DNA from: Candidatus Schneewindia gallinarum
GTDB taxonomy: Bacteria > Bacillota > Clostridia > Oscillospirales > Ruminococcaceae
NCBI GenBank assembly: GCA_904420175.1
Contig: CAJFUF010000025.1
Coordinates: 1-64,000, forward strand
Direction of reading: 5' to 3'
Length of the DNA stretch: 64,000 nucleotides
Shown here in pieces: positions 26,515 to 36,234 of this stretch. How positions within the stretch are numbered: the stretch's first letter is position 1; each line of letters opens with the position of its first letter. A program made the translations under genes and the position numbers. The notes beneath the pieces were generated by a model, which saw nothing but the letters and a program-made list of their open reading frames with translations, searched no databases and was not told where the DNA came from.

Positions 26515-27192
26515 ATGAAGCAGCTGATGCAGGCCATCGGCCACACCTTTCACGATGAAGGTCTGTTAAGCCGGGCCCTGACCCATTCCTCCTATGCGAA
26601 CGAGTACCTGAAAAACCCCCATGAAAGCAACGAGCGGCTGGAGTTTTTGGGCGACTCGGTGCTGTCCGTCACAGTGTCCCATTTTCTGTATACCGTTTTT
26701 CCCGACCTTCCGGAAGGGGAACTGAGTAAAATCCGCGCCTCCCTCGTGTGTGAGGACAGCCTTGCGCGCTTTGCCGGGGAGATCTCCCTTGGGGACTATC
26801 TCAAGTTCGGCAAAGGGGAGCAGCAAAACGGCGGCAGCCGCCGCAAATCCACCGTGTCCGACGCGTTTGAGGCGGTCATTGGCGCGCTGTTTCTGGACGC
26901 GGGCCTGGACGCCGCGCGGGACTTCATCCTGCCCTTTGTGAAGGAGGCGCTGAAGGACTGGGACGAGGAGGCGTTTAAGGACTACAAGACCGCCCTTCAG
27001 GAAGTGGTTCAGCAGAACCCGGAGGAGTCGGTGGAGTATGTCATCGTGGAGGAGCGTGGCCCCGCCCATGCCAGAGAATTTGTGGCCGAGGTGCACCTTA
27101 ACAGCAATGTCATCGGCCGGGGCGTTGGCAGCAGCAAGAAGCAGGCGGAACAGCGCGCCGCGAGAGAGGCGCTGCAGCTGATGGGATTATGA
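26515..27192 (+). CDS. rnc: Ribonuclease III
   Basis: Cleaves double-stranded RNA, including rRNA precursors. The 225-residue protein has the RNase III signature ERLEFLGDSVLSV (about 41-53), the second acidic cluster in DAFEAVIGALFLDAG, and a C-terminal double-stranded RNA-binding domain ending KKQAEQRAAREALQLMGL. Its stop overlaps the next start (ATGA). Confidence 0.97.
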   Translation: MKQLMQAIGHTFHDEGLLSRALTHSSYANEYLKNPHESNERLEFLGDSVLSVTVSHFLYTVFPDLPEGELSKIRASLVCEDSLARFAGEISLGDYLKFGKGEQQNGGSRRKSTVSDAFEAVIGALFLDAGLDAARDFILPFVKEALKDWDEEAFKDYKTALQEVVQQNPEESVEYVIVEERGPAHAREFVAEVHLNSNVIGRGVGSSKKQAEQRAAREALQLMGL

Positions 27193-28175
27193 GGCACGGC
27201 TCGATCGCCCTGTTTGTGCCGCACCTCGGTTGCACGCACCAGTGCGTATTCTGCGACCAGAAGCAGATTTCCGGCATTTCGTCCCCGCCCTCCCCACAGG
27301 ATGTGGAGGCGGCGGTGGCGGCCGCCCTGTCCCACGCGGACAGGCCGCGGGAGTTGGAGATTGCCTTTTTCGGCGGCAGCTTCACCGCAGTGGAGGAGCC
27401 GTACCGCCTTTCCCTGCTGGGAACTGCGGCGCGGCTGGTAGCGGCGCATGGGCTTGCGGGCATCCGCATCAGCACCCGGCCGGACTGCCTGCCGGAAAAG
27501 ACAATCTACCAGCTGCAGGCGTACGGCGTAACCATGGTGGAGCTGGGGGTGCAGTCCATGGACGACGGGGTGCTGGCGCAAAGCGGCCGTGGGCACACGG
27601 CGGCGGACACCCTGCAGGCGGCAGGGCGCCTGCGGGACGCAGGCCTGCCCTTTGGCGCACAGCTGATGCTGGGGCTGCCCGGCAGCAGCTGGGAGAAGGA
27701 GTGGGCCACAGCCCAGGCGGTGGCGGCGCTTCACCCGGCCTGTGTGAGAATCTACCCGCTGCTGGTGCTGAAGGGTACGCCGCTGGAAGCCCTTTGGCGG
27801 CAGGGACGGTACCGGCCCCTTACCCTTGCAGAGGCGGTGCGCCGCACGGCGGAGCTGTTAAACTTTTTTGAAACAAGGGGCATCCCTGTTATTCGGGCCG
27901 GCCTGCACGACGGGCCGGAGCTAAAAAACGGGGTGCTGGCAGGCCCCTATCACCCGGCCTTCCGCCAGAAGTGCGAGGGGCTGCGGGTCAGGATGGACAT
28001 TCTGAAAAAGCTGGCGGGGCACACCGCCTGCACGGTGGAGGTATCCCCCCGGCGGGCCAGCGACGTGGTGGGGCATCAAAAAGAAAATGTAATCCACTTT
28101 CAAAACCTGGGCCTTCATGTTACAATAAAGGTCACGGACGCGGTGGAAGGCTACCGGGTAATCATAAAGGAGTAA
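27189..28175 (+). CDS. Radical SAM protein, Elp3-like
   Basis: A 328-residue radical SAM enzyme with the cluster motif CTHQCVFC (CxxxCxxC, about residues 15-22), followed by EIAFFGGSFTAVEE and STRPDCLPE, as in the Elp3/MiaB-like group. The C-terminal part (LKNGVLAGPYHPAFR, then DVVGHQKENV) matches the stand-alone Elp3-like proteins of Clostridia. I see no acetyltransferase domain, so it is not a full Elp3 tRNA modifier. It lies between rnc and smc, which are adjacent in many Firmicutes. The substrate is unknown. Confidence 0.88.
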   Translation: MRHGSIALFVPHLGCTHQCVFCDQKQISGISSPPSPQDVEAAVAAALSHADRPRELEIAFFGGSFTAVEEPYRLSLLGTAARLVAAHGLAGIRISTRPDCLPEKTIYQLQAYGVTMVELGVQSMDDGVLAQSGRGHTAADTLQAAGRLRDAGLPFGAQLMLGLPGSSWEKEWATAQAVAALHPACVRIYPLLVLKGTPLEALWRQGRYRPLTLAEAVRRTAELLNFFETRGIPVIRAGLHDGPELKNGVLAGPYHPAFRQKCEGLRVRMDILKKLAGHTACTVEVSPRRASDVVGHQKENVIHFQNLGLHVTIKVTDAVEGYRVIIKE

Positions 28176-28182
28176 TGGGAAT

Positions 28183-31100
28183 TTGTACTTAAAGGCAGTG
28201 GAAATACAGGGCTTCAAGTCCTTTCCGGACAAGACCGTGGTGGAGTTCCAGCGGGGCATGACCAGCATTGTCGGCCCCAACGGCAGCGGAAAAAGCAATA
28301 TCAGTGACGCCATCCGGTGGGTCCTGGGCGAGCAGTCCAGCAAAACCCTGCGCGGCACAAAAATGGAGGACGTGGTTTTCGCGGGCACTAAGTCGAGGAA
28401 ACCGCTGTCTTTTGCTGTCGTGACCCTGCTGCTGAATAATGAGGACCGCTCCCTTGCCGTGGACGCGGACGAGGTGGCCATTACAAGGAAATACTACCGC
28501 TCCGGCGAGAGCGAGTACCAGATTAATAAAAACAACGTCCGTCTGAAGGACGTGCACGAGCTGCTGATGGACACAGGCCTCGGCCGGGATGGCTACTCCA
28601 TTATCGGCCAGGGGAAAATTGCGGAGATTGTCAGCGCCAAGTCGGGCGAGCGGCGCGAGATTTTTGAGGAGGCCGCCGGTATCTCCAAGTACCGCTACCG
28701 TAAGGAGGAGGCGGAGAAGCGCCTCGCCCTTGCGGAGGAAAACATGGAGCGGCTGCGCGACATCGCAGGCGAACTGGAAAGCCGTGTGGGCCCCCTGAAG
28801 GAGCAGTCGGACAAGGCAAAGCGCTTTCTGGAGCTGGCCGCGCGCAAAAAGAACCTGGAAATCAACCTGTGGCTGGATACCCTCGACCGTTCGGGGGGCG
28901 TACTGCGGGATGTGGAACAGAAAATCTACATTGCCGACAGCCAGTATGCCGACCTTGACAAAGGCGTGGAGGATACCGAGCGGCAGATTGAACAGCTGTA
29001 CCTGTCCATGCAGCAGTGCACAGTGGATGCGGAAAACGGACGCGCCCAGCTGGAGGCGTTCCGGGAGGAAATTGCGGACAAGAACGCCGCCATTGCCGTC
29101 ACGGAAAACTCCATAGAGCATCAGCGTCAGTCCATCGCCGCAGCGGAACAGGAGCTTGCCCAGTGGGGCCAGCGGGACGAGGACACCGACCAGCTTATCG
29201 CCCTCAAGCGGGCGGAGCGGGAGCGCAAGGAACAGGAAATTACCCTTTTGGAGCAGCGGCTGAGCGCCGCCCAGGCCGCGTATGAGCAGGCCGCCGGAAG
29301 CGGCAGGGGCACCAGTGAGGAGATCGACCGCCTGACACAGGAACTGGCGGCATTAAACAAGCGCGGCGGGGAATACCGGGTGACGTTGTTCTCCGCCGAA
29401 GCGGCCGCGAAGGAACTGGCAGAGCGCGCCGCGGCAGTGGACGCCCAGCTGGAGGCGCTGGAAGCACAGCAGCAGGCCCTCCGTGCGGCGGACAGAAAGG
29501 CGCAGGACGCGCTGGAGGAAGCACAGGAGGAACAGCAGTCCTTCCTCAACATGAAGAAAGGGCTTGCCATGCGCAGGCAGCTTGCACAGGAAAAGGCGGA
29601 CGAGGCGAAAAAGGCCTATGACGCGGCGGCTGCCCGCGACCGGGAGTACGAGCAGAAAATCCGCGTGCTGACCGGCATGCTTAACAGCATGGAGGGCTTC
29701 TCCCACAGCGTCAGGGAGCTGATGAAGCAGGCAAAGTCCGGCGCACTGCGCGGTGTGCACGGGGTGCTGGGCAGCCTGATTCAGGTGGACCGCACCTATA
29801 CCACCGCGGTGGAGACGGCCCTCGGCGCCGCCATGCAGAACATCGTGGTGGATAATGAGGGCAGCGCCAAGGCGGGAATCGCATGGCTGAAAAAAACCGG
29901 CGCAGGCCGGGCCACCTTCCTGCCGCTGACCAGCGTGAAGGACCGCGGCCGCCTGACGGAAAACCTGCAGGGGATGGACGGCTTTGTGGGCATTGCCGCC
30001 GACCTTGTGAAAACCGACCCAAGCTACCGGCCCATTGTAAACAGTTTCCTGTCCCGCACAGCCGTGACGGAGGATATTGACAGCGCCATCCGCATGGCGA
30101 AGCAGTTCGGCTACCGGTTCCGCATTGTCACACTGGACGGCCAGCTGTGTAATCAGGGCGGATCGATGACGGGCGGCTCCCTGGTAAAGGGCGCCGGCCT
30201 GCTGTCCCGCGCAGGCGAGATTGAGCAGCTACGTCAGGCCCGTGCGGCATTGCAGGACAGGCTGAAAACCCTGGAAGCGGACTGTGAGAAGAAGCAGTCG
30301 GATCTGGCGGTGGCCGCTGCGGAGACGGACAGCGTGGACGCGGAACTGAAAACGGCGGAGGAGACGGTGCTGCGCCTTCAGTATGAGGCGGACGCAGCCC
30401 GCCGCGCCTGCACCGAAGGCGCCCAGCGCATAGACGACCTTTCAAAGGAGAGGGAAAGTGCCGCCCAGCGCCTTAAGGAGCTGGAGCAAAGCCGGTCTGA
30501 GGCGGAGCGGGAGATGAAGGGCCTGACCGCCGGCATTGACACACTGACGGCAAAGCTGGAGGGCCTGACTGACCAAAGCAGACAGATAAGTGAGCAGCTG
30601 CGGACGCAGAATGAGGAAATTGCGGACAGAAGGATGGAAATTTTATCTGCCCGCAAGGACAGCGAGGGAATCGGAGCGGAGATTGAACTGCTGCAGGAGC
30701 GGAAAATCGGCTCCCTCGACCGCAGGAACCGCCTGCTGGAGGACAAGCGTCAGCTGGAGGAGGGCATTGCCGCCGGGGAGGCGGAGATAGCCGCCCTGAA
30801 GGAGGCCATCACGGCGCTGGAGGGCCGGATTGCGGACAAGCGCACGGAGATTGACGGGCTGCAAAACCGGCGCGACCAGCTTGAAAAGACCCAGCGGGAG
30901 CTGCGCGACTCCATTAAGGACGTGTCCCAGAAGAAAGAGGATTTGACAAGGGAAAAAACCCGCCTGGAGGAGCGCAAAAACGCCCTTCAGCTGGAATATG
31001 ATAACATTATCGCCACCCTGTGGGAGGAGTACGAGCTGACCCGCAGCGCGGCAGAGCAGCTGCGGGAGCCGCTGGAGTCCCGCACATCAGCGGAGAAGGA

Positions 31101-31755
31101 GCTGCGAAGCGTGCGCGGCGCCATCAAGGCCCTTGGCTCCATCAATGTGGACGCCATTGAGGAATACAAGCAGGTCAGCGAGCGGTACGAATTTCTGTCC
31201 GGCCAGATTGCGGACATTGAAAACAGCCGCCGTCAGCTGACCGGCCTCATCACCGAACTGACAGGGGAGATGCGCGAGACGTTCTTAAAAAGCTTCCATG
31301 AGATCGACCGCCACTTCCGAAAAATTTTTGTGGAGCTGTTCGGCGGCGGCACGGCCGCCCTGAGCCTGACGGACGAGGACAACGTGCTGGAAAGCGGCAT
31401 CGACATCCATGTGGAGCCGCCGGGCAAAATCATCCGCAGCCTGCAAAGCCTGTCGGGCGGCGAGCAGGCGTTTATCGCCATCGCCATCTACCTTGCCATT
31501 CTTAAGGTGCGCCCCTCGCCCTTCTGTGTGCTGGACGAGATTGAGGCGGCGCTGGACGAGGTGAACGTGTACAAATATGCCGCGTACCTCAAGCGCATGG
31601 CGGGGAAAACCCAGTTCATCACCATCACCCACCGCCGCGGCACCATGGAGGAAAGCGACGTGCTGTACGGCGTGACCATGCAGAAGGACGGTGTGTCCAA
31701 GCTGCTGAAGCTGGATGTGAACGAGACCCTGCGCGAAATTGAGCGCGCGAAATAA
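28183..31755 (+). CDS. smc: Chromosome segregation ATPase SMC
   Basis: The core of the bacterial condensin. The 1190-residue protein has Walker A GPNGSGKS at 31-38, long coiled coils either side of a hinge (about residues 510-660, with GVHGVLGSLIQVD and GGSMTGGSLVKGAG), and the ABC signature LSGGEQAFIAIAIYLAIL plus Walker B VLDEIEAALD at the C-terminus. The start codon is TTG at 28183 with AAAGGAG upstream; an ATG just before it is out of frame. ftsY follows 24 nt downstream. Confidence 0.97.
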   Translation: MYLKAVEIQGFKSFPDKTVVEFQRGMTSIVGPNGSGKSNISDAIRWVLGEQSSKTLRGTKMEDVVFAGTKSRKPLSFAVVTLLLNNEDRSLAVDADEVAITRKYYRSGESEYQINKNNVRLKDVHELLMDTGLGRDGYSIIGQGKIAEIVSAKSGERREIFEEAAGISKYRYRKEEAEKRLALAEENMERLRDIAGELESRVGPLKEQSDKAKRFLELAARKKNLEINLWLDTLDRSGGVLRDVEQKIYIADSQYADLDKGVEDTERQIEQLYLSMQQCTVDAENGRAQLEAFREEIADKNAAIAVTENSIEHQRQSIAAAEQELAQWGQRDEDTDQLIALKRAERERKEQEITLLEQRLSAAQAAYEQAAGSGRGTSEEIDRLTQELAALNKRGGEYRVTLFSAEAAAKELAERAAAVDAQLEALEAQQQALRAADRKAQDALEEAQEEQQSFLNMKKGLAMRRQLAQEKADEAKKAYDAAAARDREYEQKIRVLTGMLNSMEGFSHSVRELMKQAKSGALRGVHGVLGSLIQVDRTYTTAVETALGAAMQNIVVDNEGSAKAGIAWLKKTGAGRATFLPLTSVKDRGRLTENLQGMDGFVGIAADLVKTDPSYRPIVNSFLSRTAVTEDIDSAIRMAKQFGYRFRIVTLDGQLCNQGGSMTGGSLVKGAGLLSRAGEIEQLRQARAALQDRLKTLEADCEKKQSDLAVAAAETDSVDAELKTAEETVLRLQYEADAARRACTEGAQRIDDLSKERESAAQRLKELEQSRSEAEREMKGLTAGIDTLTAKLEGLTDQSRQISEQLRTQNEEIADRRMEILSARKDSEGIGAEIELLQERKIGSLDRRNRLLEDKRQLEEGIAAGEAEIAALKEAITALEGRIADKRTEIDGLQNRRDQLEKTQRELRDSIKDVSQKKEDLTREKTRLEERKNALQLEYDNIIATLWEEYELTRSAAEQLREPLESRTSAEKELRSVRGAIKALGSINVDAIEEYKQVSERYEFLSGQIADIENSRRQLTGLITELTGEMRETFLKSFHEIDRHFRKIFVELFGGGTAALSLTDEDNVLESGIDIHVEPPGKIIRSLQSLSGGEQAFIAIAIYLAILKVRPSPFCVLDEIEAALDEVNVYKYAAYLKRMAGKTQFITITHRRGTMEESDVLYGVTMQKDGVSKLLKLDVNETLREIERAK

Positions 31756-31779
31756 CAGAAACCGGAAAGGGGTGCTTTT

Positions 31780-32697
31780 ATGGGCTTTTTTGAAAAGCTG
31801 TCGAAGGGATTAAGCAAAACAAAAAACAGCTTGCTGACAGGCATTGAGGAGCTGTTTTCCTCCGGCGCGGATTTGGATGAAATCTGCGACGAGCTGGAGG
31901 AACTGCTGATTATGGCGGACGTGGGCGTCAAAAGCGCCGGGATGATTACGGACGAACTGCGGACGCGGGCGAAGGAGCAGAAGCTGAAAACCAAGGAAGA
32001 GCTGTTCGACGCCGTGAAGGAGATTATCGCGGACATGATGACGCCGGACGCGCCCATGGACCTGTCCGGAAAGCCCGCGGTGCTGCTGGTCATCGGGGTC
32101 AACGGCGTGGGCAAGACCACCTCCATCGGCAAGATGGCCAAGGTGTACATGCGGCAGGGCAAAAAGGTGCTGCTGGCCGCCGCGGATACCTTCCGCGCCG
32201 CCGCCATCGACCAGCTTGCCGTCTGGGCGGACCGGAACGGCTGCCAGATTGTAAAGCATGAGGAGGGCAGCGATCCCGCCGCCGTGGTGTTTGACGCCAT
32301 CACCGCCGCCAAGGCAAGGAACGTGGATCTTGTCATCTGCGATACGGCGGGCAGGCTGCACAACAAAAAGAACCTCATGGAGGAGCTAAAGAAAATTGTC
32401 CGCGTCATCAAGCGGGAGTCGGAAAACAGCACGGTGGAGACGCTGCTGGTCATCGATGCAACCACCGGGCAGAACGCCGTCAACCAGGCGCGCCTGTTTA
32501 AGGAGGCAGCGGACATCACCGGCATTGTATTGACAAAGCTGGACGGCACCGCCAAGGGCGGCGTGGTCATTGCCATTAAAAACGAACTGGACATTCCCGT
32601 GCGCTTTGTGGGCGTCGGGGAGGGCATCGACGATTTGGAGCCGTTTGACGGCGCCCAGTTTGCCGCGGCCCTGTTTGATAAGGAGGAAAAGGAATGA
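31780..32697 (+). CDS. ftsY: Signal recognition particle receptor FtsY
   Basis: GTPase receptor that docks SRP-ribosome complexes at the membrane. The 305-residue protein has a short amphipathic N-terminus (MGFFEKLSKGLSKTKNSLLT), the helical N domain, and the G domain with GVNGVGKTT (106-114), DTFRAAAIDQL, DTAGRLHNK and TKLDGTAKGG. It has no long acidic A domain, as usual for Firmicutes. Overlaps rdgB by 4 nt. Confidence 0.97.
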   Translation: MGFFEKLSKGLSKTKNSLLTGIEELFSSGADLDEICDELEELLIMADVGVKSAGMITDELRTRAKEQKLKTKEELFDAVKEIIADMMTPDAPMDLSGKPAVLLVIGVNGVGKTTSIGKMAKVYMRQGKKVLLAAADTFRAAAIDQLAVWADRNGCQIVKHEEGSDPAAVVFDAITAAKARNVDLVICDTAGRLHNKKNLMEELKKIVRVIKRESENSTVETLLVIDATTGQNAVNQARLFKEAADITGIVLTKLDGTAKGGVVIAIKNELDIPVRFVGVGEGIDDLEPFDGAQFAAALFDKEEKE

Positions 32698-33302
32698 GCC
32701 GGGAAGTGGTGCTTGCCAGCGGCAACGCGGGCAAGCTGCGTGAGTTTGAGGAAATTTTGAATCCGCTTGGCTACACCGTGGTGTTTCAAAAGGACGTGGT
32801 GGGCCCGCTGGAGGTGGAGGAGACGGGGGACACCTTTGAGGAAAACGCCCTGTTAAAGGCGCAGGCCGTCTTTGACCGGTGCGGGAAAATGGTGATTTCC
32901 GACGACTCCGGCGTGGTGGTGGACGCCCTCGGCGGCGCGCCGGGCGTCCACACTGCCCGCTATGCCGGGCCGGAGGCGGACAATGAAAAAAATATTGACA
33001 AGCTGCTGTATGAGCTGCGCGATGTGCCGGAGGACAAACGCACCGCCCGGTTTGTCAGCGTCGTCTGCTGCATCCTGCCGGACGGCAGCCACTTCTTTGC
33101 AAGGGGCGAGTGTGAGGGCCGCATCGGGTTTGAGCGCAGGGGACAGGGCGGCTTCGGCTACGATCCGGTGTTCCTTGTGGGGGACAAAAGCTACGCAGAG
33201 ATGAGCGACGAGGAGAAAAACGCCATCAGCCACCGGGGAAAGGCATCCCGGCTGTTTGTAAAGCTGCTGAAGGAGAGGGAGAAACAACATGCTGACCAGT
33301 AA
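32694..33302 (+). CDS. rdgB: XTP/dITP diphosphatase (RdgB/HAM1 family)
   Basis: Hydrolyses deaminated purine triphosphates to keep them out of DNA and RNA. The 202-residue protein shows the family motifs VVLASGNAGKLREFEEIL, SDDSGVVVDALGGAPGVHTARY and GFGYDPVF, then SHRGKASR. It lies in the ftsY-rdgB-yhbY-nadD run with coding overlaps. Confidence 0.95.
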   Translation: MSREVVLASGNAGKLREFEEILNPLGYTVVFQKDVVGPLEVEETGDTFEENALLKAQAVFDRCGKMVISDDSGVVVDALGGAPGVHTARYAGPEADNEKNIDKLLYELRDVPEDKRTARFVSVVCCILPDGSHFFARGECEGRIGFERRGQGGFGYDPVFLVGDKSYAEMSDEEKNAISHRGKASRLFVKLLKEREKQHADQ

Positions 33303-33576
33303 ACAGCGCGCCCACCTGCGCGGGCTTGCAAGCGTGCAGGACACCATCTTTCAAATCGGCAAAGGCGGCCTGACGGAACAGCTGATGCAGCAGGTGACCG
33401 CGGCCCTCAAGGCCAGAGAGCTTATAAAGCTGCGGGTGCTGCCAAATGCGGACGTCACCCCGCATGAGGCGGCGGCAGCCGTGGGCGAGGCCACCGGGGC
33501 AGAGACGGTCTGTGTCATTGGCAGCCGCTTTGTGCTGTATAAGCGCAACGACAAAAAACCGGTTATCAAGCTGTAA
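33289..33576 (+). CDS. yhbY: YhbY family RNA-binding (CRM domain) protein
   Basis: A 95-residue CRM-domain protein, LTSKQRAHLRGLASVQDTIF, then FQIGKGGLTEQLMQQV and the VIGSRFVLYKRN end. YhbY proteins associate with pre-50S particles. It overlaps rdgB by 14 nt and is followed 12 nt later by nadD. Confidence 0.92.
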   Translation: MLTSKQRAHLRGLASVQDTIFQIGKGGLTEQLMQQVTAALKARELIKLRVLPNADVTPHEAAAAVGEATGAETVCVIGSRFVLYKRNDKKPVIKL

Positions 33577-33588
33577 GGAGAAGGCGCC

Positions 33589-34197
33589 ATGACGAACATC
33601 GGGCTGCTGGGCGGCACGTTTAACCCCATCCACATGGGGCATCTCACGCTGGCCCAAAATTTTCTTGCGCAGCTTTCCCTGGATGAGGTGGTGCTCATCC
33701 CGGATAAAAGCCCCGTACACAAGCCGGAGCTGGATCTGGCCCCGGGGGAGGATCGGCTGACCATGTGCGAAATTGCGGCGGCAGGCGCGCCGGGCATCAC
33801 GGTGGACGACGTGGAGCTGCGCCGGAAGGAGAAAAGCTATACTGTTCTGACTCTGGAGGACTACCGCCGGCGCCATCCGCAGGCACAGCTGTATTTTCTG
33901 ATGGGTACGGACATGTTCTTAACGTTGGAGGGCTGGCATCAGTATGAGCGGCTGTTCCAGCTGGCCGTCATGTGCGTGGGGGCCCGGGACAGCGGGGAGG
34001 AAACGCTGATTCTGGATGCGCTGAAGCGATATCGGCAGTACTATCCCATCCGGGCGGAGGTGCTGCGCGCACCGCCCTTCCCCGTGTCCTCCACACAGCT
34101 GCGGGAACGCCTGCGGCGCGGAGAAACGACCGAGGGGCTGCTGCCGCCCGGTGTGAAAGAGTATATTGAGAGGCGAGGTCTTTATGGAACAAAGTGA
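33589..34197 (+). CDS. nadD: Nicotinate-nucleotide adenylyltransferase
   Basis: Makes deamido-NAD from nicotinate mononucleotide and ATP. The 202-residue protein has the nucleotidyltransferase motif GLLGGTFNPIHMGHLTLA at the N-terminus, LIPDKSPVHKPE, and the C-terminal ISSTxxR-like PVSSTQLRERL. It overlaps yqeK, the usual downstream gene, by 14 nt. Confidence 0.96.
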   Translation: MTNIGLLGGTFNPIHMGHLTLAQNFLAQLSLDEVVLIPDKSPVHKPELDLAPGEDRLTMCEIAAAGAPGITVDDVELRRKEKSYTVLTLEDYRRRHPQAQLYFLMGTDMFLTLEGWHQYERLFQLAVMCVGARDSGEETLILDALKRYRQYYPIRAEVLRAPPFPVSSTQLRERLRRGETTEGLLPPGVKEYIERRGLYGTK

Positions 34198-34777
34198 AAT
34201 TCTTAAGCATTATCAACCGGAACTGATTCAGAAGCTGACGCCTGAGCGGTATGCCCACAGCCTTGCTGTGGCGCAGCGTGCGGCGGCACTGGCGGAAATT
34301 CACGGGGAAAATGTGGAAAAGGCGTATACTGCGGGCCTTTTGCACGATATTATGAAGGACGCAGAGCCGAGGGATCAGTTGCAACTGCTGGAGAAATACG
34401 GTATAATACTAAACCGTACGGAGATGATGGCGCCGAAAATCTGGCACAGCTTTGCGGGCGCCGTCTACGTCAGGCACATCCTGCATATCGAGGACGAAGA
34501 AATCTACAACGGTATCTACTACCACACCACCGGCCGCGCAGGGATGAGCCGCTTTGAAATGCTCATTTACCTTGCGGACAGCACCTCCTCCGACCGGACG
34601 TTTGCCGGCGTGGAGGAACTGCGCGCCCTGTCGGAGCGCAGCCTTTCGGAGGGAATGAAATGGATGCTGAAATCCACGGTGGAACGATTAAACGCCCAGC
34701 ACAAGACCGTAAGCCCCCAGTCGGAGGAGGCGTACGCGTATTTCTGCGGCGGGAGGAAGACAAGTGAAAACCAGTAA
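34184..34777 (+). CDS. yqeK: HD-domain hydrolase YqeK (symmetrical Ap4A hydrolase family)
   Basis: A 197-residue HD-superfamily protein. The metal ligands are in LTPERYAHSLAV, AGLLHDIMKDAE (HD motif, about residue 49) and the late IYYHTTGRAGMSRFE, then LADSTSSDR. Proteins of this family hydrolyse diadenosine tetraphosphate to ADP. The start chosen is the ATG at 34184 after GAGGCGAGG, because the longer frame from 34166 lies deeper within nadD. Confidence 0.92.
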   Translation: MEQSEILKHYQPELIQKLTPERYAHSLAVAQRAAALAEIHGENVEKAYTAGLLHDIMKDAEPRDQLQLLEKYGIILNRTEMMAPKIWHSFAGAVYVRHILHIEDEEIYNGIYYHTTGRAGMSRFEMLIYLADSTSSDRTFAGVEELRALSERSLSEGMKWMLKSTVERLNAQHKTVSPQSEEAYAYFCGGRKTSENQ

Positions 34778-35849
34778 ACGGAAAAGAAAGTACCGCCATC
34801 GCAAGATTATCCTTGCCGTCTGCATTGTGGCGGTTTGTATCGGCCTGCTGTTCGGCGCGTACCATCTTGTCATGAACGGCAAGTGGTTCGGCGGGGACGA
34901 GGGGCTCATCAGCAATACCGACCCCTTCGTGGGTGAGAAGTACATCAACATCCTCATTGTGGGCATCGACAACAGTGAGGAGCGCAACCAGATGCTGACG
35001 GACGTGATGATGATTGCCCATTACGACCTTGAAAATAACGAGGTGCGCATCCTTCAGATCCCCAGGGACACCTGGACGGATGCAAACTCCTTCCACAAAA
35101 TGAATACCATCTACGGCCACACAGATGAGAAAAACCGGATCATCGGCCTTGCCAATGAGCTGGCGGACGACCTGCAGCTGCCGATTGACTACTACGTCAC
35201 CATCACCATGGACGGCTTCCGCCGCGCCATTGACGCCATCGGCGGCGTGGAGGTGGACGTGCCCTTCAGCTTCGAGTTCCCGAAGGCGGGCACCGGCTAC
35301 TGGATTTACGAGGGACGCCAGACGCTGGACGGCGTCCATGCCGAGTGGTTTGTGCGCTACCGCAGCGGCTTTGTCACAGGCGACGTGGGCCGTATCCAGA
35401 ACATGCAGCGTATTTTTGTGTCGGCGCTGGCGGATCAGCTGACCAAGCTGGACAGCGGCGATTTGATGAACCTTGTGACCTCTGTGTTCGGTGAATTCAC
35501 CACCAACTTCACTTTAAACGACCTGCTCAGCCTTGCGTCGCGCGCCCACGGGCTTGATTTAAGCAAGGTGGAGATGTATATGATCCCCGGGGAGGGGTAT
35601 GGCCCCAGCTACAGCTACTACACCGCCCATAAGGAGGAACTGGCCCTGCTGCTCAACGCCAAGTTCCGCACCTATACGGATCCTGTCCCGGCGGACGAGC
35701 TGCAAATTGTGGAGAAGGCGAACACCACCGCCTATCTTGACGACAACGGCAACACCATTGAGGATATCCTAAGCGGGGAGAAGCCGGGCAGCGGCAGCAT
35801 CTCCTACAAGGAGGACGAGTCCTCATCCTCCTCCGGCAAAAATGATTAG
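34764..35849 (+). CDS. LytR-CpsA-Psr (LCP) family cell-wall glycopolymer transferase
   Basis: LCP proteins attach teichoic acids or capsular polysaccharides to peptidoglycan outside the membrane. This 361-residue protein has a basic cytoplasmic start, one transmembrane helix (IILAVCIVAVCIGLLFGAYH), and the LCP catalytic domain with INILIVGIDN, ILQIPRDTW and FVRYRSGFVTGDVGRIQNMQ, which carry the Arg and Asp residues for pyrophosphate binding. It ends in a Ser/Glu-rich tail. The start is GTG at 34764, overlapping yqeK. Confidence 0.92.
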   Translation: MKTSKRKRKYRHRKIILAVCIVAVCIGLLFGAYHLVMNGKWFGGDEGLISNTDPFVGEKYINILIVGIDNSEERNQMLTDVMMIAHYDLENNEVRILQIPRDTWTDANSFHKMNTIYGHTDEKNRIIGLANELADDLQLPIDYYVTITMDGFRRAIDAIGGVEVDVPFSFEFPKAGTGYWIYEGRQTLDGVHAEWFVRYRSGFVTGDVGRIQNMQRIFVSALADQLTKLDSGDLMNLVTSVFGEFTTNFTLNDLLSLASRAHGLDLSKVEMYMIPGEGYGPSYSYYTAHKEELALLLNAKFRTYTDPVPADELQIVEKANTTAYLDDNGNTIEDILSGEKPGSGSISYKEDESSSSSGKND

Positions 35850-35865
35850 GAAAGGAAAACCGTCT

Positions 35866-36234
35866 ATGAATCCGAAAGAGATTATGCTGACAGCGGCGAA
35901 GGCGCTGGACGGCAAAAAGGCGCAGGATCTGCGTGTGCTTGCCATCGGCGACCTCTCCATTCTGGCCGACTACTTTGTGCTTGCCACCGGCACCAGCACC
36001 ACCCAGGTGAAGGCGCTGGCGGACGAGGTGGACTATCAGCTCAGCCGGCAGGGGGTGGAGCCCGCCCGCAGGGAGGGCTACGGTTCTGCCGCATGGATCC
36101 TGCTTGACTACGGCAGTGTGGTCGTGCATGTTTTCCAGCCCGAATCGCGGGAATTTTACAATCTCGACAAGCTGTGGAGCGACGGCACGCCGGTGGACGT
36201 GGCCGGGCTGTTAAAAGGGGAGGAAGCAGAATGA
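35866..36234 (+). CDS. rsfS: Ribosome silencing factor RsfS
   Basis: RsfS binds L14 and blocks subunit joining under poor nutrition. The 122-residue protein has [25 protein letters not shown] (split across the core) and the C-terminal [21 protein letters not shown], ending in a FYNLDKLW segment. The ATG at 35866 is preceded by GGAAAGG. The stop overlaps leuS (ATGA). Confidence 0.95.
   Translation: MNPKEIMLTAAKALDGKKAQDLRVLAIGDLSILADYFVLATGTSTTQVKALADEVDYQLSRQGVEPARREGYGSAAWILLDYGSVVVHVFQPESREFYNLDKLWSDGTPVDVAGLLKGEEAE

Noticed and set aside
36174-36230. N-terminal extension of leuS
   Set aside because: It reads through the end of rsfS; the ATG at 36231 starts the conserved [16 protein letters not shown] segment.
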